DNA from: Oryzias latipes
Taxonomy: Eukaryota > Chordata > Actinopteri > Beloniformes > Adrianichthyidae
Direction of reading: 5' to 3'
NCBI RefSeq assembly: GCF_002234675.1
Contig: NC_019860.2
Span: 15,182,536-15,246,535 of the forward strand
Length of the DNA stretch: 64,000 nucleotides
The translations under genes were made by a program, and so were the position numbers. Below, piece after piece: positions 13,101 to 24,300 of the stretch. How positions within the stretch are numbered: the stretch's first letter is position 1; every line of letters begins with the position of its first letter. The notes under the pieces were generated by a model. The model made no database searches. It saw only the letters and a list, made by a program, of their open reading frames with translations, and had not been told where the DNA came from.

Positions 13101-16100
13101 GGGGGGGGGGGGGGGGTAGATTTTTGACATAAATTTTGATCTACAAAGAATTTCATGTTTTTCTATGTTCTAAAAATGTTATTGTTCAGTAAAAAAAACA
13201 TTTTAAAAAGCACTGATTGTGTTTGTTTAGTAGTTCTCCTTTGTGTGACATTCCTTGACTTGGTTTCTCCCAGGCGGATATCTGGTCGTTGGGTATCACA
13301 GCCATTGAATTGGCCAAAGGCGAGCCGCCCCACTCGGATTTGCATCCCATGAAGGTTTTATTCCTGATCCCAAAGAACAACCCGCCCACGCTGGAGGGCA
13401 GCTACTGCAAGCCGCTCAAGGAGTTTGTGGAGGCCTGCCTCAACAAAGAGCCCAGTTTTGTATGCAGACACGTACATTTACACGTTTGAATGTCCCAGAA
13501 TTCAACGCTTGCTCAAGTCACTTGTCTTCCTCTCCGCAGAGGCCAACAGCCAAAGAACTGCTCAAGCACAAACTGATCGTCCGCTACGCCAAGAAGACTT
13601 CATATCTGACCGAGCTGGTGGACAAGTACAAGAGATGGAAAGCAGAGCAGTCCAGAACCGCAGAGTCCAGTTCTGATGAGTCGGACTCGTAAGTCGTGTT
13701 TCCTTTACAGCAGAAAAAAATTCCTTTTTGGGAGAGCAGTCACACTTTTTTGGCCCCTTGTTCAACCCTTTCACTCCTTTGACTGTTTACACAAATAACA
13801 CAATTCCAATGGAAGTGGAGAAAAGCAGTTTTGTGCTGATATGCAACACTTTACTGCTTTTCTCCGCCTTAAAATCCATAGAAATTGCATTAATTCTGTA
13901 AACGGTTGAAAGGTTTCTATAATTTGGTGATCGCTTCAGAAAGGGTTAACCTGAACTGGTTTCCTCACATAGTTCTATTTTTAACTGGTGGGAAAAAAAC
14001 CAAATGCTTGGTCATGGGTCACTTCAGTGTAAATGCAGAATAACCCAATGGAGGTCTGAGGACTACCAACATTTCTTCTTCTTGAAGTTTTATCCTCCTG
14101 GCCAGTGATTACTTTGAACAATACCTCCCCCAAGTGAGTAGTTTTTGCAACTGCAATATCTTTCCTGAGTTAAATCCACTTCTCCAAAAACAAACCAAGT
14201 GAAGAGGGAGACATTCCCAACCATTCCAGTCAAGTCTGCATGGTTGTACTTGAGCGACACCTTCAGATGGATGCAGGACCTTTTGAAGTTGAATATTTTT
14301 CACTTGTATGTGACCAGAGAGCAGGATGGTCAGGCGTCGGGTGGGAATGACTTTGGCAGTGATGACTGGATCTTCACCATCCGAGAAAAAGACCCCAAGA
14401 AGCTACAGAACGGAGAAGGACAGTCGGGAGTAACAGACCAGGTCAGCTGCTGCTCCAAGAGACTGCAGGAGAAGCCGAGTTCTTCTCATCAACGTTCATT
14501 AACTACAACTCTCACACATCTCCATGTGTCCTGCAGACAAAAGACATTCCAAAGAGGCCTTTTTCACAGAGCCTGGCTGCAGTCATCTCTCCTGCATTGG
14601 CCGAGGTGAGGAGCGCCACCTAATTGCCCAACAACTGTTGGTTTTCTTGGGAAGATGGCAGAAAAGTCCATACATCTTAAATCAGTAAATGTACATGGCA
14701 GGGGTGTCAAACATACGGCCCGCCAGATGGTTCAATCTGGCCCAGTCATGAAAAGTAAAAATTATAAGGATGTTTAGAAAACAAAGCACATTTCTAGTCC
14801 ATTCCTGTGGCGAGTTATGATTTTTTTTTTAAAGAAATAACCGAAATGCGCAATTCCGCCACTACGGGGGGCAAAGGAAAAGCAAACCAGGTGAAACAGC
14901 ATTTCTCTGCAAGTGCCAAAAGTGAATCCTAACCGCTTTGGGTCTGGGTACAATGCAGTTTGGTTCCCTGCGAGCCTCACAGCTGTTACATTGCTATAGG
15001 ATGATTAGTGACACCCTAATGACCAAAATGTTGTCAAAAAGAAAAAAAAGGTTGAAGTGGAGTGCTGAGCTTTCCAGGAAAAATGGACTGTTTTATTTGT
15101 TCACAGAACTGAATTTAAAACCTGCTTGATTGGTATGTCATCAACGGGTCGCAGTGCTCCAAGAATATAACATTTAGCACCACTATCAGACTCACCAGAA
15201 AGAAAAGTTTAACCGTTTGCAGTTAAGAAAAGAGAATATTCAGACGGGTTGAATGTGGCCCCCGAACCAAAATGAGTTTGACACCCCTGGTATATAGCCT
15301 TGTTTACACTGAGTGGTTCAGTCCAGTTTAGAAACGTCCAGGCAATCCAGGTGAGCATTTCCACTCAGAGTTGGACCGTCACGGTGCATGCGGCGTGACG
15401 CTAACAACAATTGCAGCTGCCGTAGAGGAATACAGCCGCTTTCTTTTGTCGTACTGACCTTTAGCCAATCAAGGGGTTTCAACAGTAGCTCCGCCCTAAC
15501 CGGTCAGTTCCTTTTTCTATGGACTTACAACCAACAGGGGCCCAAAAATGGTACGGTTCAGTCCAGCTTAAGGGGTCCGTTTTATGATGGAAACGCTCGA
15601 AACAACGGACTGGACTGCACCACATCAGTGGAAACAAGCCTATATTCAGTCAAAGTCTTAAATTTAAAAAAATGAAATACATTTTTTTTTTCAAAATTAA
15701 AGTTTTTACATTTTTTGTAAACTATAACATTATGACAGTAGTTGAATATTTGGTAGTTTGTAAAAGGGTTTTGGTTGTTTGATAAAACCATATTTGGGCA
15801 GTGTAAAAAACATCCTTTTTTTTATTTGCATTGCACATATTAGCCTTAAGGCTCTGCCCACATGTTAGTCTCTAACTGGCACTGCAGATACCCTTCATAT
15901 TGATCAGGACCAAAAGGAAATGTTTCATTAAATGGAGTCTTTCCACACGTCGCTGTAAAGATAAAAAGTACTTCCTTTGAGAGAGGAAGAACTATTGAGG
16001 GTCCCCTAAAGTTTCTTGCTACAACACAGTAAAAATGCTAGAGGAGAGCAACACTAAGTAAGAAACAAAAAAACATGGTTGTTTCTTTCTTTTACTTTTA

Positions 16101-17207
16101 ATGTGAAAGGGGCTCAGTCTAAGTAAGACAATGTCTCTGATGTATAGCTAAAGGCACGACAGGAGAAGGTCAATGGGAACCCCATGGTCCTGGACGAGCT
16201 GAAGGAGGCGATCCTGCTAGCGGAGGAGGCCTGTCCCGGGATCTCTGACTCCCTGGTGGCTCATATGGTTCACCGGCTGCAGAGGTAACGAGTGCTCTCT
16301 GGTTTAAGTCTACGTTCATACCGGGCATTTCACACGCGTTCAGGAACATGCTTTCAATGAATGGTGTTCACACTAGACCAGCAGGGAGGGGCTTCTTGTT
16401 CTTCTTTTTTTATTGTTTAACCCTTGTGCTATCGTAGGCACTTTAACATTGGGAGTGGGGTCATCTAGACCCACTAAACAGGGCCCTGAACCTTTTTTCT
16501 TCAATGATTTGTGAACCTCACTGGTCTCCATGAATTACATAAAATCCTCTCCACCTTTATCCACCTTTGTCATGGTAGGGAGAACACGTCAATGGTCATC
16601 TTGACCCCATAGGATAGCACAAGGGTTAATAGCGTAGGTCCACCCCCTCCAGTTAGAACCAAGGATCACAAAAAGATTTCAACAAATTTAAAGAGTGTGT
16701 AACGTCAAAGCGCTCCAGGCTTTGTCTTTCACAGCTCTATTCCGATATATGAAAGAATTAGTGTCACATTATTGCGGCCGAGCACAAACCGCAATTATTC
16801 ATTTCTCCTCCATGGTTAACTTTTAAACTGTTTGCACTTCTGTGAATACAAAGGGACGCCATCGAATCGCCTTTACCAAAAAGAAGTCCCTGATTAGTCA
16901 CAGTTCAACTACCTGTAGTTCAACTTTCAATGCGCGTTTAATGGCTGCGCGTTTTGTACGTAGAGCCCAAAAACAATCATGGAAACTTGCGTTTCCAAAG
17001 TTACACATGAGCGCGGAAGCCTGAAACGCACATTTTTATTTTTTTTTTTACTTTTCATTGGAAGCGGTTGCTTGAACGCTCGTTGCAGAGAACGGTGTGA
17101 ACGTAGCTTAAGATTGAAGTTTCAGCTAAAAGCAGAATTCTTCATGCATCGTTTTTTGTTGTTTTTCCAGCTTCTCCACAAGTAGGACTTCCTCTACCTC
17201 CCCGTAG
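4112..17207 (+). CDS. stk24: STK24 / MST3, STE20-family (GCK-III) serine/threonine kinase, complete
   Basis: Coding exons: 4112-4153, 8750-8980, 9212-9268, 11607-11715, 11896-12053, 13274-13459, 13540-13688, 14318-14441, 14537-14605, 16148-16284, 17171-17207. All introns are GT-AG, phases agree, and the total is 432 codons plus TAG. The first exon encodes a 14-residue N-terminus like that of the mammalian MST3a isoform. Kinase landmarks: glycine loop GKGSFGEV (31-38), Lys53 in VAIK, Glu70 of helix C, HRDIKAAN (142-149), DFG (162-164), activation-loop Thr178, and the APE motif (187-189). The kinase domain is followed by a Ser/Asp-rich linker (about 300-316) and a C-terminal helical region, which in GCK-III kinases binds PDCD10/CCM3 within STRIPAK. 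Family roles are Golgi positioning, cell migration and apoptosis. The caspase motif AETD known in human appears here as SEQD (Asp314). The last short exon gives a Ser/Thr-rich tail; its 12-codon sequence is the least certain part. Teleost paralogue a or b is not resolved. Confidence 0.96.
5356..5670 (+). mobile_element. Pogo/Tigger-like DNA transposon remnant
   Basis: It starts with CAGTCATCCCTGGATATATC, which resembles the terminal repeats of Tigger/pogo elements. The interior aligns by eye, in the same order, with a second copy at 34541-34810: both have CTGTAGACC, then CTCC-CTGTG, GTTCAGTTTG and CATTCTA-AATACT. There is no coding capacity. It lies in stk24 intron 1. The superfamily assignment is tentative; the shared family is clear. 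Confidence 0.55.
7623..7643. repeat. Poly(C) tract, 21 nt, stk24 intron 1
   Basis: Uninterrupted C run inside the 4.6 kb first intron of stk24. Confidence 0.95.
9770..10215. mobile_element. MITE-like repeat, stk24 intron 3
   Basis: The segment shares blocks with 50490-50720 in dock9: CAACAGTCCCG, AACTTGGAGG, GAATTTCTAATGAACT, CTCTGCAGAAA, and an end of the form GATCGGAG-GACTTTAAG. Terminal repeats were not resolved for this copy. It is a non-coding dispersed repeat. Confidence 0.45.
13098..13116. repeat. Poly(G) tract, 19 nt, stk24 intron 5
   Basis: Uninterrupted G run on the coding strand of stk24, about 160 bases before the acceptor of the exon that starts at 13274. Confidence 0.95.
14699..15289. 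mobile_element. hAT-type non-autonomous element, stk24 intron 9
   Basis: It begins CAGGGGTGTCAAAC and ends GTTTGACACCCCTG, a perfect 14-bp inverted terminal repeat of the kind seen in Charlie-like hAT elements. The 8-bp flanks GTACATGG (14691-14698) and GTATATAG (15290-15297) match at 6 of 8 positions, consistent with an aged target duplication. No transposase frame survives. Confidence 0.8.
15297..15640. mobile_element. MITE with ~30-bp terminal inverted repeats, stk24 intron 9
   Basis: The left end GCCTTGTTTACACTGAG and the inverted right end (reading GGCTTGTTTCCACTGATG on the minus strand) match over about 30 bases including a shared CAGTCCAG. It directly abuts the hAT element ending at 15289, with TA on both outer sides. 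Part of a related terminus (TTTCCACTGAG followed by GGTACGGTCC) occurs near 62090. Confidence 0.7.
16308..17107. mobile_element. TTAA-flanked MITE (family A) filling stk24 intron 10
   Basis: The ends GTCTACGTTCATACC and GGTGTGAACGTAGC are inverted repeats differing by one indel and one substitution. TTAA sits directly outside both ends (16304-16307 and 17108-17111). Intron 10 is 886 bp, so the element makes up about nine tenths of it. A second MITE is nested at 16417-16629. Other family A copies in this window are listed separately; all share a core containing CCGCAATTATTCATTTCTCC and CCCTGATTGGTCAAAGTTC-like blocks. Confidence 0.75.
16417..16629. mobile_element. MITE with perfect 17-bp terminal inverted repeats (family B), nested
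   Basis: Both ends read TTAACCCTTGTGCTATC when taken inward. The 213-bp interior matches, in reverse orientation, the copy in slc15a1 at 21875-22094; shared blocks include GGCACTTTAACATTGGGAGT and GGATAAAGGT/ACCTTTATCC. It was inserted into the family A element that occupies stk24 intron 10. Confidence 0.85.
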
Positions 17208-18587
17208 TGACCAGCTATGTGCCCTAGCTTTTCTCTCCCAGACCCCCCCCACGCCCACCAACGCCCCAGCCAGCTCAGAGGGGTTCAAAGTTGGGAGTGA
17301 AGTCATTCAATACCAGCTAGCTGCATTTTGACCTCGACGTGAGAGAGGCCGCTAACCTAGCCTGAAAAAGAAAAATAATTGATGATAATAATATTCAGAA
17401 GAACTGAACTCCACAAGAGGAGAGCAGAAGAACTTTGGAGAGCTTCTTTCATCCATTAATGAGAGGAGAAGTCTGTCCGAATCTGCATGGACTCCGTTCA
17501 GCGCAGAACCACCCCCCTGAATTCACAACCAGACTCCAGCTCCTCCTCCCCCTGACTGGAATGCAGGCGCCACATCCCTAAATCCTCTGAGAGCATGCTT
17601 GAAGAACCTGCAGGGATGCGATCAACAAGCTGTGTATGTGCGTGTGCCTGTTTCTCCTCCCGCCGTGCGTTCAACTCCCCGTTTTGGCTAACTGCAGCAT
17701 TCTTAATGAAACCTCAGGTAAAGTGCTTTAAGTGGACTGTGTCCTCCGAGGCAGAGGGGGGGGCGGGGCTTCGCCATGCTGTACATGACTACAAGTTATC
17801 ATAAATCACTGTGTACAAAATGGGGTCATTTTGTAGATACTGATTCAAGAAGAAAACGTTGAAAACATCTCACAAGTATCTGCAGCAGAAGAAGACGGAA
17901 TGCCTTGCCTTTTTTTTCAGATCAACTCTCCTGCCTTCTCGCATTTCATCCGACATTTCATCTGACAATTTATCAGTGTTTCTTTTTTTTGACTGACGTC
18001 CAGTCTTCCATTTCAATCTCCTGCTGAAAATCATGGAATTAACTCGGATACTAAGCTTACTTTTAGAGGCACAAGTCTGTGTTTGTAGTCGGAGGAAAAC
18101 CTGCAACTTGTACTTATGTTTAGACAATTGAGTTCTTTTTTTATTTTTTAAGTCCTGTTCAGGAGAGTGGTAGCAGACAATTTCAAGGGGAGCAACTAGC
18201 GCGGAGTGTAATGCTGATATCATTTTGAGTATTATGGTTGTTGTTTGTTTTTTTTCCCTCGGCTCGTATTGTTTTTTTTCTTAGCTGTACTTTAGACCTA
18301 AAGTGGAGGCGAGGAAGAAGCGGCAAGGAGCACGGACGGCAATCACACGGCGACACTTCGCTAGCGGCCAAACTGAGACGATAAGAACCAAGCTATCCTC
18401 GCTGCAGTCATTTCACACCTCCACTATAGAAGTGCCATGTCCGCTTTTATGCTTTCACCAGACATTTGTAGTATTATTATTTGCACCTTTTTTTTTTTTT
18501 CTTCTAATTTTCAGATCAAATTTTTCGTTTTCTTTTTTTTTTTGCACTTTGAAAGTTTGTCAAGTATTTAAAGAATCCTGCAAAACA

Positions 18588-18608
18588 GGGGGGGGGGGGG
18601 GGGGGGGG
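18588..18608 (+). repeat. Poly(G) tract, 21 nt, in stk24 3' UTR
   Basis: Uninterrupted G run on the mRNA-sense strand, about 440 bases before the polyadenylation signal. A run of this length could fold into an RNA quadruplex; that is an inference from sequence only. Confidence 0.95.
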
Positions 18609-19031
18609 CAACGGAAAACAATTGCTAATAGCCATGTTTTACTATATATGTTTACTTAAGAGTTCCAGAATTTACTACTGTGCTATTGCAGCAATAATGT
18701 TGAGGAGATGCATCAAGATGCACTCGTCAACCCAGGGATTGAAAGAAATTAAGAAATATCTGATATTTTTATAACAGCAAAGAGTTAAGTATGGAAAATA
18801 TGGAATGCTTTATGGATACGGGCACCTGCCTTTGGCAAAAAAAAACAAAAGAAGAAAATATCTATACCTTACAGAGGAGAAAACATATGCTATGGAAATA
18901 ACAAAATGTGTACATTTGGTCTCCTTTATCCTAGCTGACAATTTATAGTACTGTATATAATCTTTGCTTGTGTCATTTGAAAATTCCCAAGTTAAATGTA
19001 AGCTCCTTGTAAGCTTCGAAGTGACATGAGA

Positions 19032-19037
19032 AATAAA
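19032..19037 (+). terminator. stk24: Polyadenylation signal AATAAA, stk24
   Basis: Canonical hexamer followed 20-30 bases later by a T/GT-rich stretch. It is the last good plus-strand signal before the AT repeat and gives a 3' UTR of about 1.85 kb. Confidence 0.7.
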
Positions 19038-19736
19038 GATCTAATGCTAACTGACAATGTCTTCGCTTTCCTGTTTCACATATTTTTATTGAAAGCTTCC
19101 ATTAGTATGTTCATACAGATTCACGTCTTTGCTTTTCTAATCAATTATTCTGAAATACAGGATTTTTTGGGGGGACATTAAGATCACGTAAAAACAGAAT
19201 TTGATTCCTATTTTGTTTTTGTTTTTTTTGTTTTATTTACTTTTGGTCCTGTCCAACAGCTAGGCAGGCAGATGAGAGCTGAGGGCCTCTTGTGTTGGAC
19301 ATATTTGACTTTAACAAGAGGGGTTATTAATCTTCAGACAAACCGAAGGTGTGACTGAACAAACCCCTTTTGTAATTGAGGCCAAACTTTATTCATTTCA
19401 ACCATGATTGAAAATCTTTGGTGTTGGACCGGACGGAAAAGGAAAGAAGGGAAGAAGAGGGAGGGATGTCAGAGGGGGGGGTAAGATGTTGAAACTATAT
19501 TTTAAATGCATTTCTCACTTGGGATGTGTTGGACTTTCAGCTATGGTGCAAAGTAGTCAATGTAAACAAATAAATACAGGAAATGTATATCTATACAGAT
19601 ATATATTTGGAGGATTAATCATAACTTGTTTGGAAAAATGAAAAGGTAAAATATTTTATATAGCCATATAAACATGCAAAAGACGACATTAAAATGACTC
19701 TTGATTGTAATACAATACAGGACACATTTAATCCTT

Positions 19737-19739
<3 letters not shown>

Positions 19740-19805
<66 letters not shown>
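19740..19805. repeat. (AT)n microsatellite
   Basis: About 33 uninterrupted AT units. Likely length-polymorphic. Confidence 0.97.
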
Positions 19806-19809
<4 letters not shown>

Positions 19810-20205
19810 TGGGAAAAAATAGGGGCAGAAAGCAAATTCGTATGATCACAATCCATTTGTGATTTTTTTAATTGATAAATTATTGAAGTGACATGTTTTT
19901 TTCCGATATACTTAAATAATGTTTTGATAAATCAAAAATAATATTTAAAGTGTAACCAACTAAACATTTTATTTTAGCTGGCAATGTTTAAAGAGACAAA
20001 AATTAGCCTATTTAATTAACTACGTTTCTAGCGTCCAGTCCAGCCTAGCTAACTTACTAGCATTAGCATCCTTACCTTTAAAGGAAGGCCGCCCTGGGAC
20101 ATTTGTCGTGATTTAACAGCTGGGGCTCCCTCTGCATCCATACAAGTTCTTCCAAACGTTTGCTTTAAATTAGGCTAGTTTTGGCGGCCCAAATCCCGCT
20201 CAATG

Positions 20206-20321
20206 ATTGGAGACTGTTCTGAGGTCCCGCCTTCGAGAAATCCGATTGGTTGATGGAACTGTAAGGAATCGATTTTGATTGGATCATTTTACCTTTAGTT
20301 TATGCTCGCTTTTTTTATTGG
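20206..20321. promoter_or_regulatory. Cluster of four CCAAT (NF-Y type) boxes
   Basis: ATTGG pentamers at 20206-20210, 20245-20249, 20278-20282 and 20317-20321 all have the same orientation (CCAAT on the minus strand), with start-to-start spacings of 39, 33 and 39. Regular spacing of CCAAT boxes is a known property of NF-Y promoters. No TATA box or gene start is evident next to them, so function is inference. Confidence 0.35.
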
Positions 20322-21160
20322 CTAAAGAGACAATCGGTTTGTTGAAGAAGAAGAAAAGGGGAGGAGGGGTTAATTGATACATTTTTTTTTACTTTTAAGA
20401 AGCATATTGTTAATGTGTCATTTGAGGTTTTGTAAATAAATTCCGAATCAATATTTTTTTGAAAAAAACAAAACTTCTAAGTGACACAAAAGTCTGTAAT
20501 ATATTATTAAAAAATGGAGCTTTGTGTTCAATTGGACAAACAAACTAAACAAAAAAGAAATGTTACCAGTCAATAAGCAGGTGAAAGACTTTTTTAAATG
20601 TAAAATATTGTAAAAGACAAAAGAATAAAATATTTAAAAAAAACTTTCAAATTAAGTAAATTTACAGAAAAAAACACATACATTAAATAACATAACCCAA
20701 CACTTCTAGGTCATTTTTTCATTTAACATATATCTCAGTTAAACGTTTTGCACCGTCAACAGCAGATGTTATAAAAGTTTGATTAATATTTACTTACGTT
20801 TTTTTACTCAAAATAATTTTTTCAACATGAGTTTTAGCAGGGATTCACACAGAAAATAATGAACTTTGGTTATTCACATATGTGGAAATAACAGGTAACA
20901 TTTATTTAAACTGAAACATTATAATGAACCAAATAATTTCATAATGTATTCCAGTATTGTTTCTAAAGTTTAAAATACCTTTTTAACACTGCATAGAAAT
21001 AAATACTAATATTATGGTTTTGTAAATTAGCGCATGGTAATAGACAATATGGTGTAAAATTCAATTATTGGACACACATTTGAAAAAAAGCAAACCTTAA
21101 ATTACAGAATTAGGATTTCAAATTAAAACTAAACCTAAATTTGGGATGTCGATGATGGTG

Positions 21161-21166
21161 TTTATT
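21161..21166 (-). terminator. slc15a1: Polyadenylation signal AATAAA, slc15a1
   Basis: TTTATT on the plus strand gives AATAAA on the minus strand, about 190 bases after the slc15a1 stop. It is the first canonical signal after the stop. Confidence 0.65.
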
Positions 21167-21351
21167 ATTAGCCGCTAGCCATCGCCAACACCACCAACTT
21201 CGCCTCCATTCACCCAGGTTTTCCTGCATTCCGACTGTTCCATCTTCAGCTATCAGTTCAACCGATAATAGGGCAAAAGAAAACGACCGCTGTCACTCAA
21301 CGCAACCCGTCAGCACTCGGACGCAAAACAGAAAGCCGCGCAGCTGCGTTT

Positions 21352-24300
21352 TCACATCTTCGATTGCTTGCTTTCCTCCTCTTCGTCCGAGCTGGAGTCG
21401 GAGCTCTTGTTGTCCTCGTCCTGATGCTGAAAGGAGGCTTTCTTAGCCATCTCTAAGCTCTTCTTCCTCTCTTTTTCACCGTACTCCATGTTGGCAAAAT
21501 GAGCTTCTATTTTGGCTGGGTCAATGTAGGTGTAGAAATAGGCCATGATGGCAAAGATGATGCAGACCAACACCAGCAATGCGGCAAAGAGGATGTATTC
21601 AGCCCACTGTGGGGGAGAGAGCACACACAGAATAACTTTTCGGTTTCATTTTCGTAACTAGACATTGCGCACAGTTTGAATATTTTGTCTGCAAACAGTC
21701 CATGGGGGTAGAGGCCTTTTGCTAACACTGATGTAACAAATGTAGCATGAATGTCTGAATGACAGAATGTCTTGAGCGAGCTGCCATCCCTACAGGTGAG
21801 ACATGACCATCCACGGGTGTTTGGCGTAGAGAGACGTCCTTTTCCAATTTAACTTGCCAAGTTGTTCAATCAATTTAGCCCTTGTGCTATATAGGGTCCA
21901 GATGACCCCACCCTTACATTGACGTGTTCTCCCTACCATGACAAAGGTGGATAAAGGTAAAGAGGATTTCATGTAATCCATGGACACCAGTGAAGATCAC
22001 AAATCATTGAAGAAAAAAGGTTCAGCGCACTGACTAGTGGATCTAGATGACCCAACTCCCAACGTTAAAGTGCCTAGGACAGCACAAGGGTTAACGAAAT
22101 ACCCCTTTTTCCTTATTCTAAGAAATATAATTAAAAAAAACATGAACCAATACCATTGAGTTTGAATGCAACATAATTTTGACCCTACATTTAATAGTTG
22201 GCTTTATTGGGGGATTTTTGAAAAAAACTCACTATGCCAAAACAATAGACATCTATTCTTAGGAGACAGATCTTTTGGAATTACTTTACACCCAAATAAA
22301 ATAAAATCAATGCAGAAAATTGGTCAAAATCCACTCACCTGGTCTTCCAGAGTGGCTGCTTCTGCAACAATGAGCACAATGATGTTTCCGAACGCAACAG
22401 TTAGAAGCCAACCCGCCTGCAGTACTGCCTTCATGTTGCTTGGAGCCTGAGGAATGCATTTAATACCTTTAGCGTTTCATACATGAAAGCTTTCAAGGTA
22501 CTACCAAAAGCGGGTAAAAGATCGGGTGCAACGCGATCTACCTGCGAGTAGGAGAACTCCAGACCAGTGACAGAGAAGACCACTTCTCCTGCCGTGAGGA
22601 GGAAATACTGAGGAATCTGCCAGGCCATGCTGAATGTGTTGGGCTCGATGTCCAGTATCTTCTGGACACCCTCACTGCACTGCAAAAAAACAATCAACAT
22701 TTAACTCATGTGAAACCATTCAAACTCTCAGCGTCGAGTTTTCACCTACATTCACTTCAAAAGTTAAAGTGGGCGGGATAAGCAAAGTGTAGGAGCTTCC
22801 GAAGCCCAGCTCCTGCTTGACGAAGCACTCAAGTCCGGCATCGTTCCTGATCCAGTACCCCGCACTGCAATTCCAAAGCAGCCCATCGAACCACAGAGCG
22901 CTAACGTGTTTGGATTTTTGGCCCAAATTCCAACATTTTACTTACTATCCACGTTTTACAGAGGTGTATTCAGACATGTTGTTGGGATGGATGTACCCAA
23001 TCTCTTTGTCGCCCACGGTAACATTCAGGGCTGTGTCAAACCCATTAAAGAATCTGTGGAAGAAAACATTTCAAATGTTTGGATAGTTTCAAGTTTAGAT
23101 CAACACTGAATTGTTTGTATTTTTAAATCATAAACATAGATTGGAAATATTAAGGAATCTGTTTTCAATGCTGCTTTTGTCACTTACAACACTGAAATAT
23201 AATAAACACTCATTCACTTTTCGCTGGAGAGGTTTAAGACGTTACGCCATATGCCCAGCAGGTGGCAGCAGATAAGCACTTTTATGAAGTAAAAGAAAAA
23301 CACTAGAGGGCAGTAAAGATCCCAGAGATTCAACGTCAACTTAAAGTAAAGTTGCGTTCAAACAGATTCAATTCAGGCGGCGAATTTCAGCGGATTTGAG
23401 CCTCAGGTGTGGCGGGCTAGCTGCAGTGCAAAGATACAACAAAAAGTTAAAATATAAGAACTTTGGCAAAGAAGTCGCGCCTCCTCAACCAATCAGGGAC
23501 TCATTTTTGTCTCTTGACGTTTTGATGATGTGGAGTCCAAAACCTCCTCCTTTGATGGCCACACCCACTCAAGTTTTTAAAGTACAATGAGGGGTTGAGA
23601 AATATAATAATAAAAATCATCGCTGTCCTAATTTAAAAAGTTTTAACGGAACTAAAGATAGTCTAGGTAGACGTTATTCTTTTTGCTAAACTTGTAATAG
23701 ATTTACGAGATTCACGGTGGCGATGTTGAGGTATTTTGTCTCTAGGTCAAAGCTAAGTTTAATTCATTTTCCATGGAGCAAAATTTTCCTTTAAAAAAAT
23801 AAATAGAGGGTTGCTCGACCAAAAGTGTCAGCACAGTTCTACAAAAGGGCTTTAGACTGTCCAGGATTTTGTTTTGGACCAGGAGGAATAGTGATCAACA
23901 CTTGCCTGATGGCGTTTGCGCCTTGCTCCGGTTTTTTGGTGATGTCCTCAAACTGCAGACAGAGAAACACTCATGTGAACTGTAGTTTGGGCTTTAGCTT
24001 ATTGGCTTAAAGCAGACGTGGCTTACCGGTATCGCGCCGAGTTCGGTCTCATTTTGGACGATGGTGATGGTATTCCGAGTGCCTTTGGGAAAAGAGACGG
24101 CATATTCGTAATCCCCCACGGTCAGTAGGAAAGGGTTTTTGAAGGTTTCATAGGTCTCAGTGGCCTGCAGGGAAAAATACAAACATTTGAAACAGTTTCT
24201 TTCTTTATTTCTACACACGTGAAGGGAGGTACAATAGAGTACCGTGAGGGGCTTCAGTGGAAGTACATGTCCTCCAGCCGTGATATCCACCTCCCTGTTG

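Larger units (their letters stand above)
17208..19060 (+). other. stk24: stk24 3' UTR
   Basis: After the TAG at 17205-17207 the sequence continues without a further splice signal of note to an AATAAA at 19032-19037. It carries a 21-nt G run at 18588-18608 on the mRNA strand and several T-rich tracts. The end is inferred from the polyadenylation signal. Confidence 0.65.
19061..21150. other. Tail-to-tail intergenic region between stk24 and slc15a1
   Basis: No coding exon found. Contents: a long AT dinucleotide repeat (19740-19805), a short GC-richer island at about 20030-20350 with four ATTGG boxes, and AT-rich sequence elsewhere. A plus-strand open frame at 19408-19641 starts in a G-rich patch and has no recognisable content. 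Confidence 0.6.
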
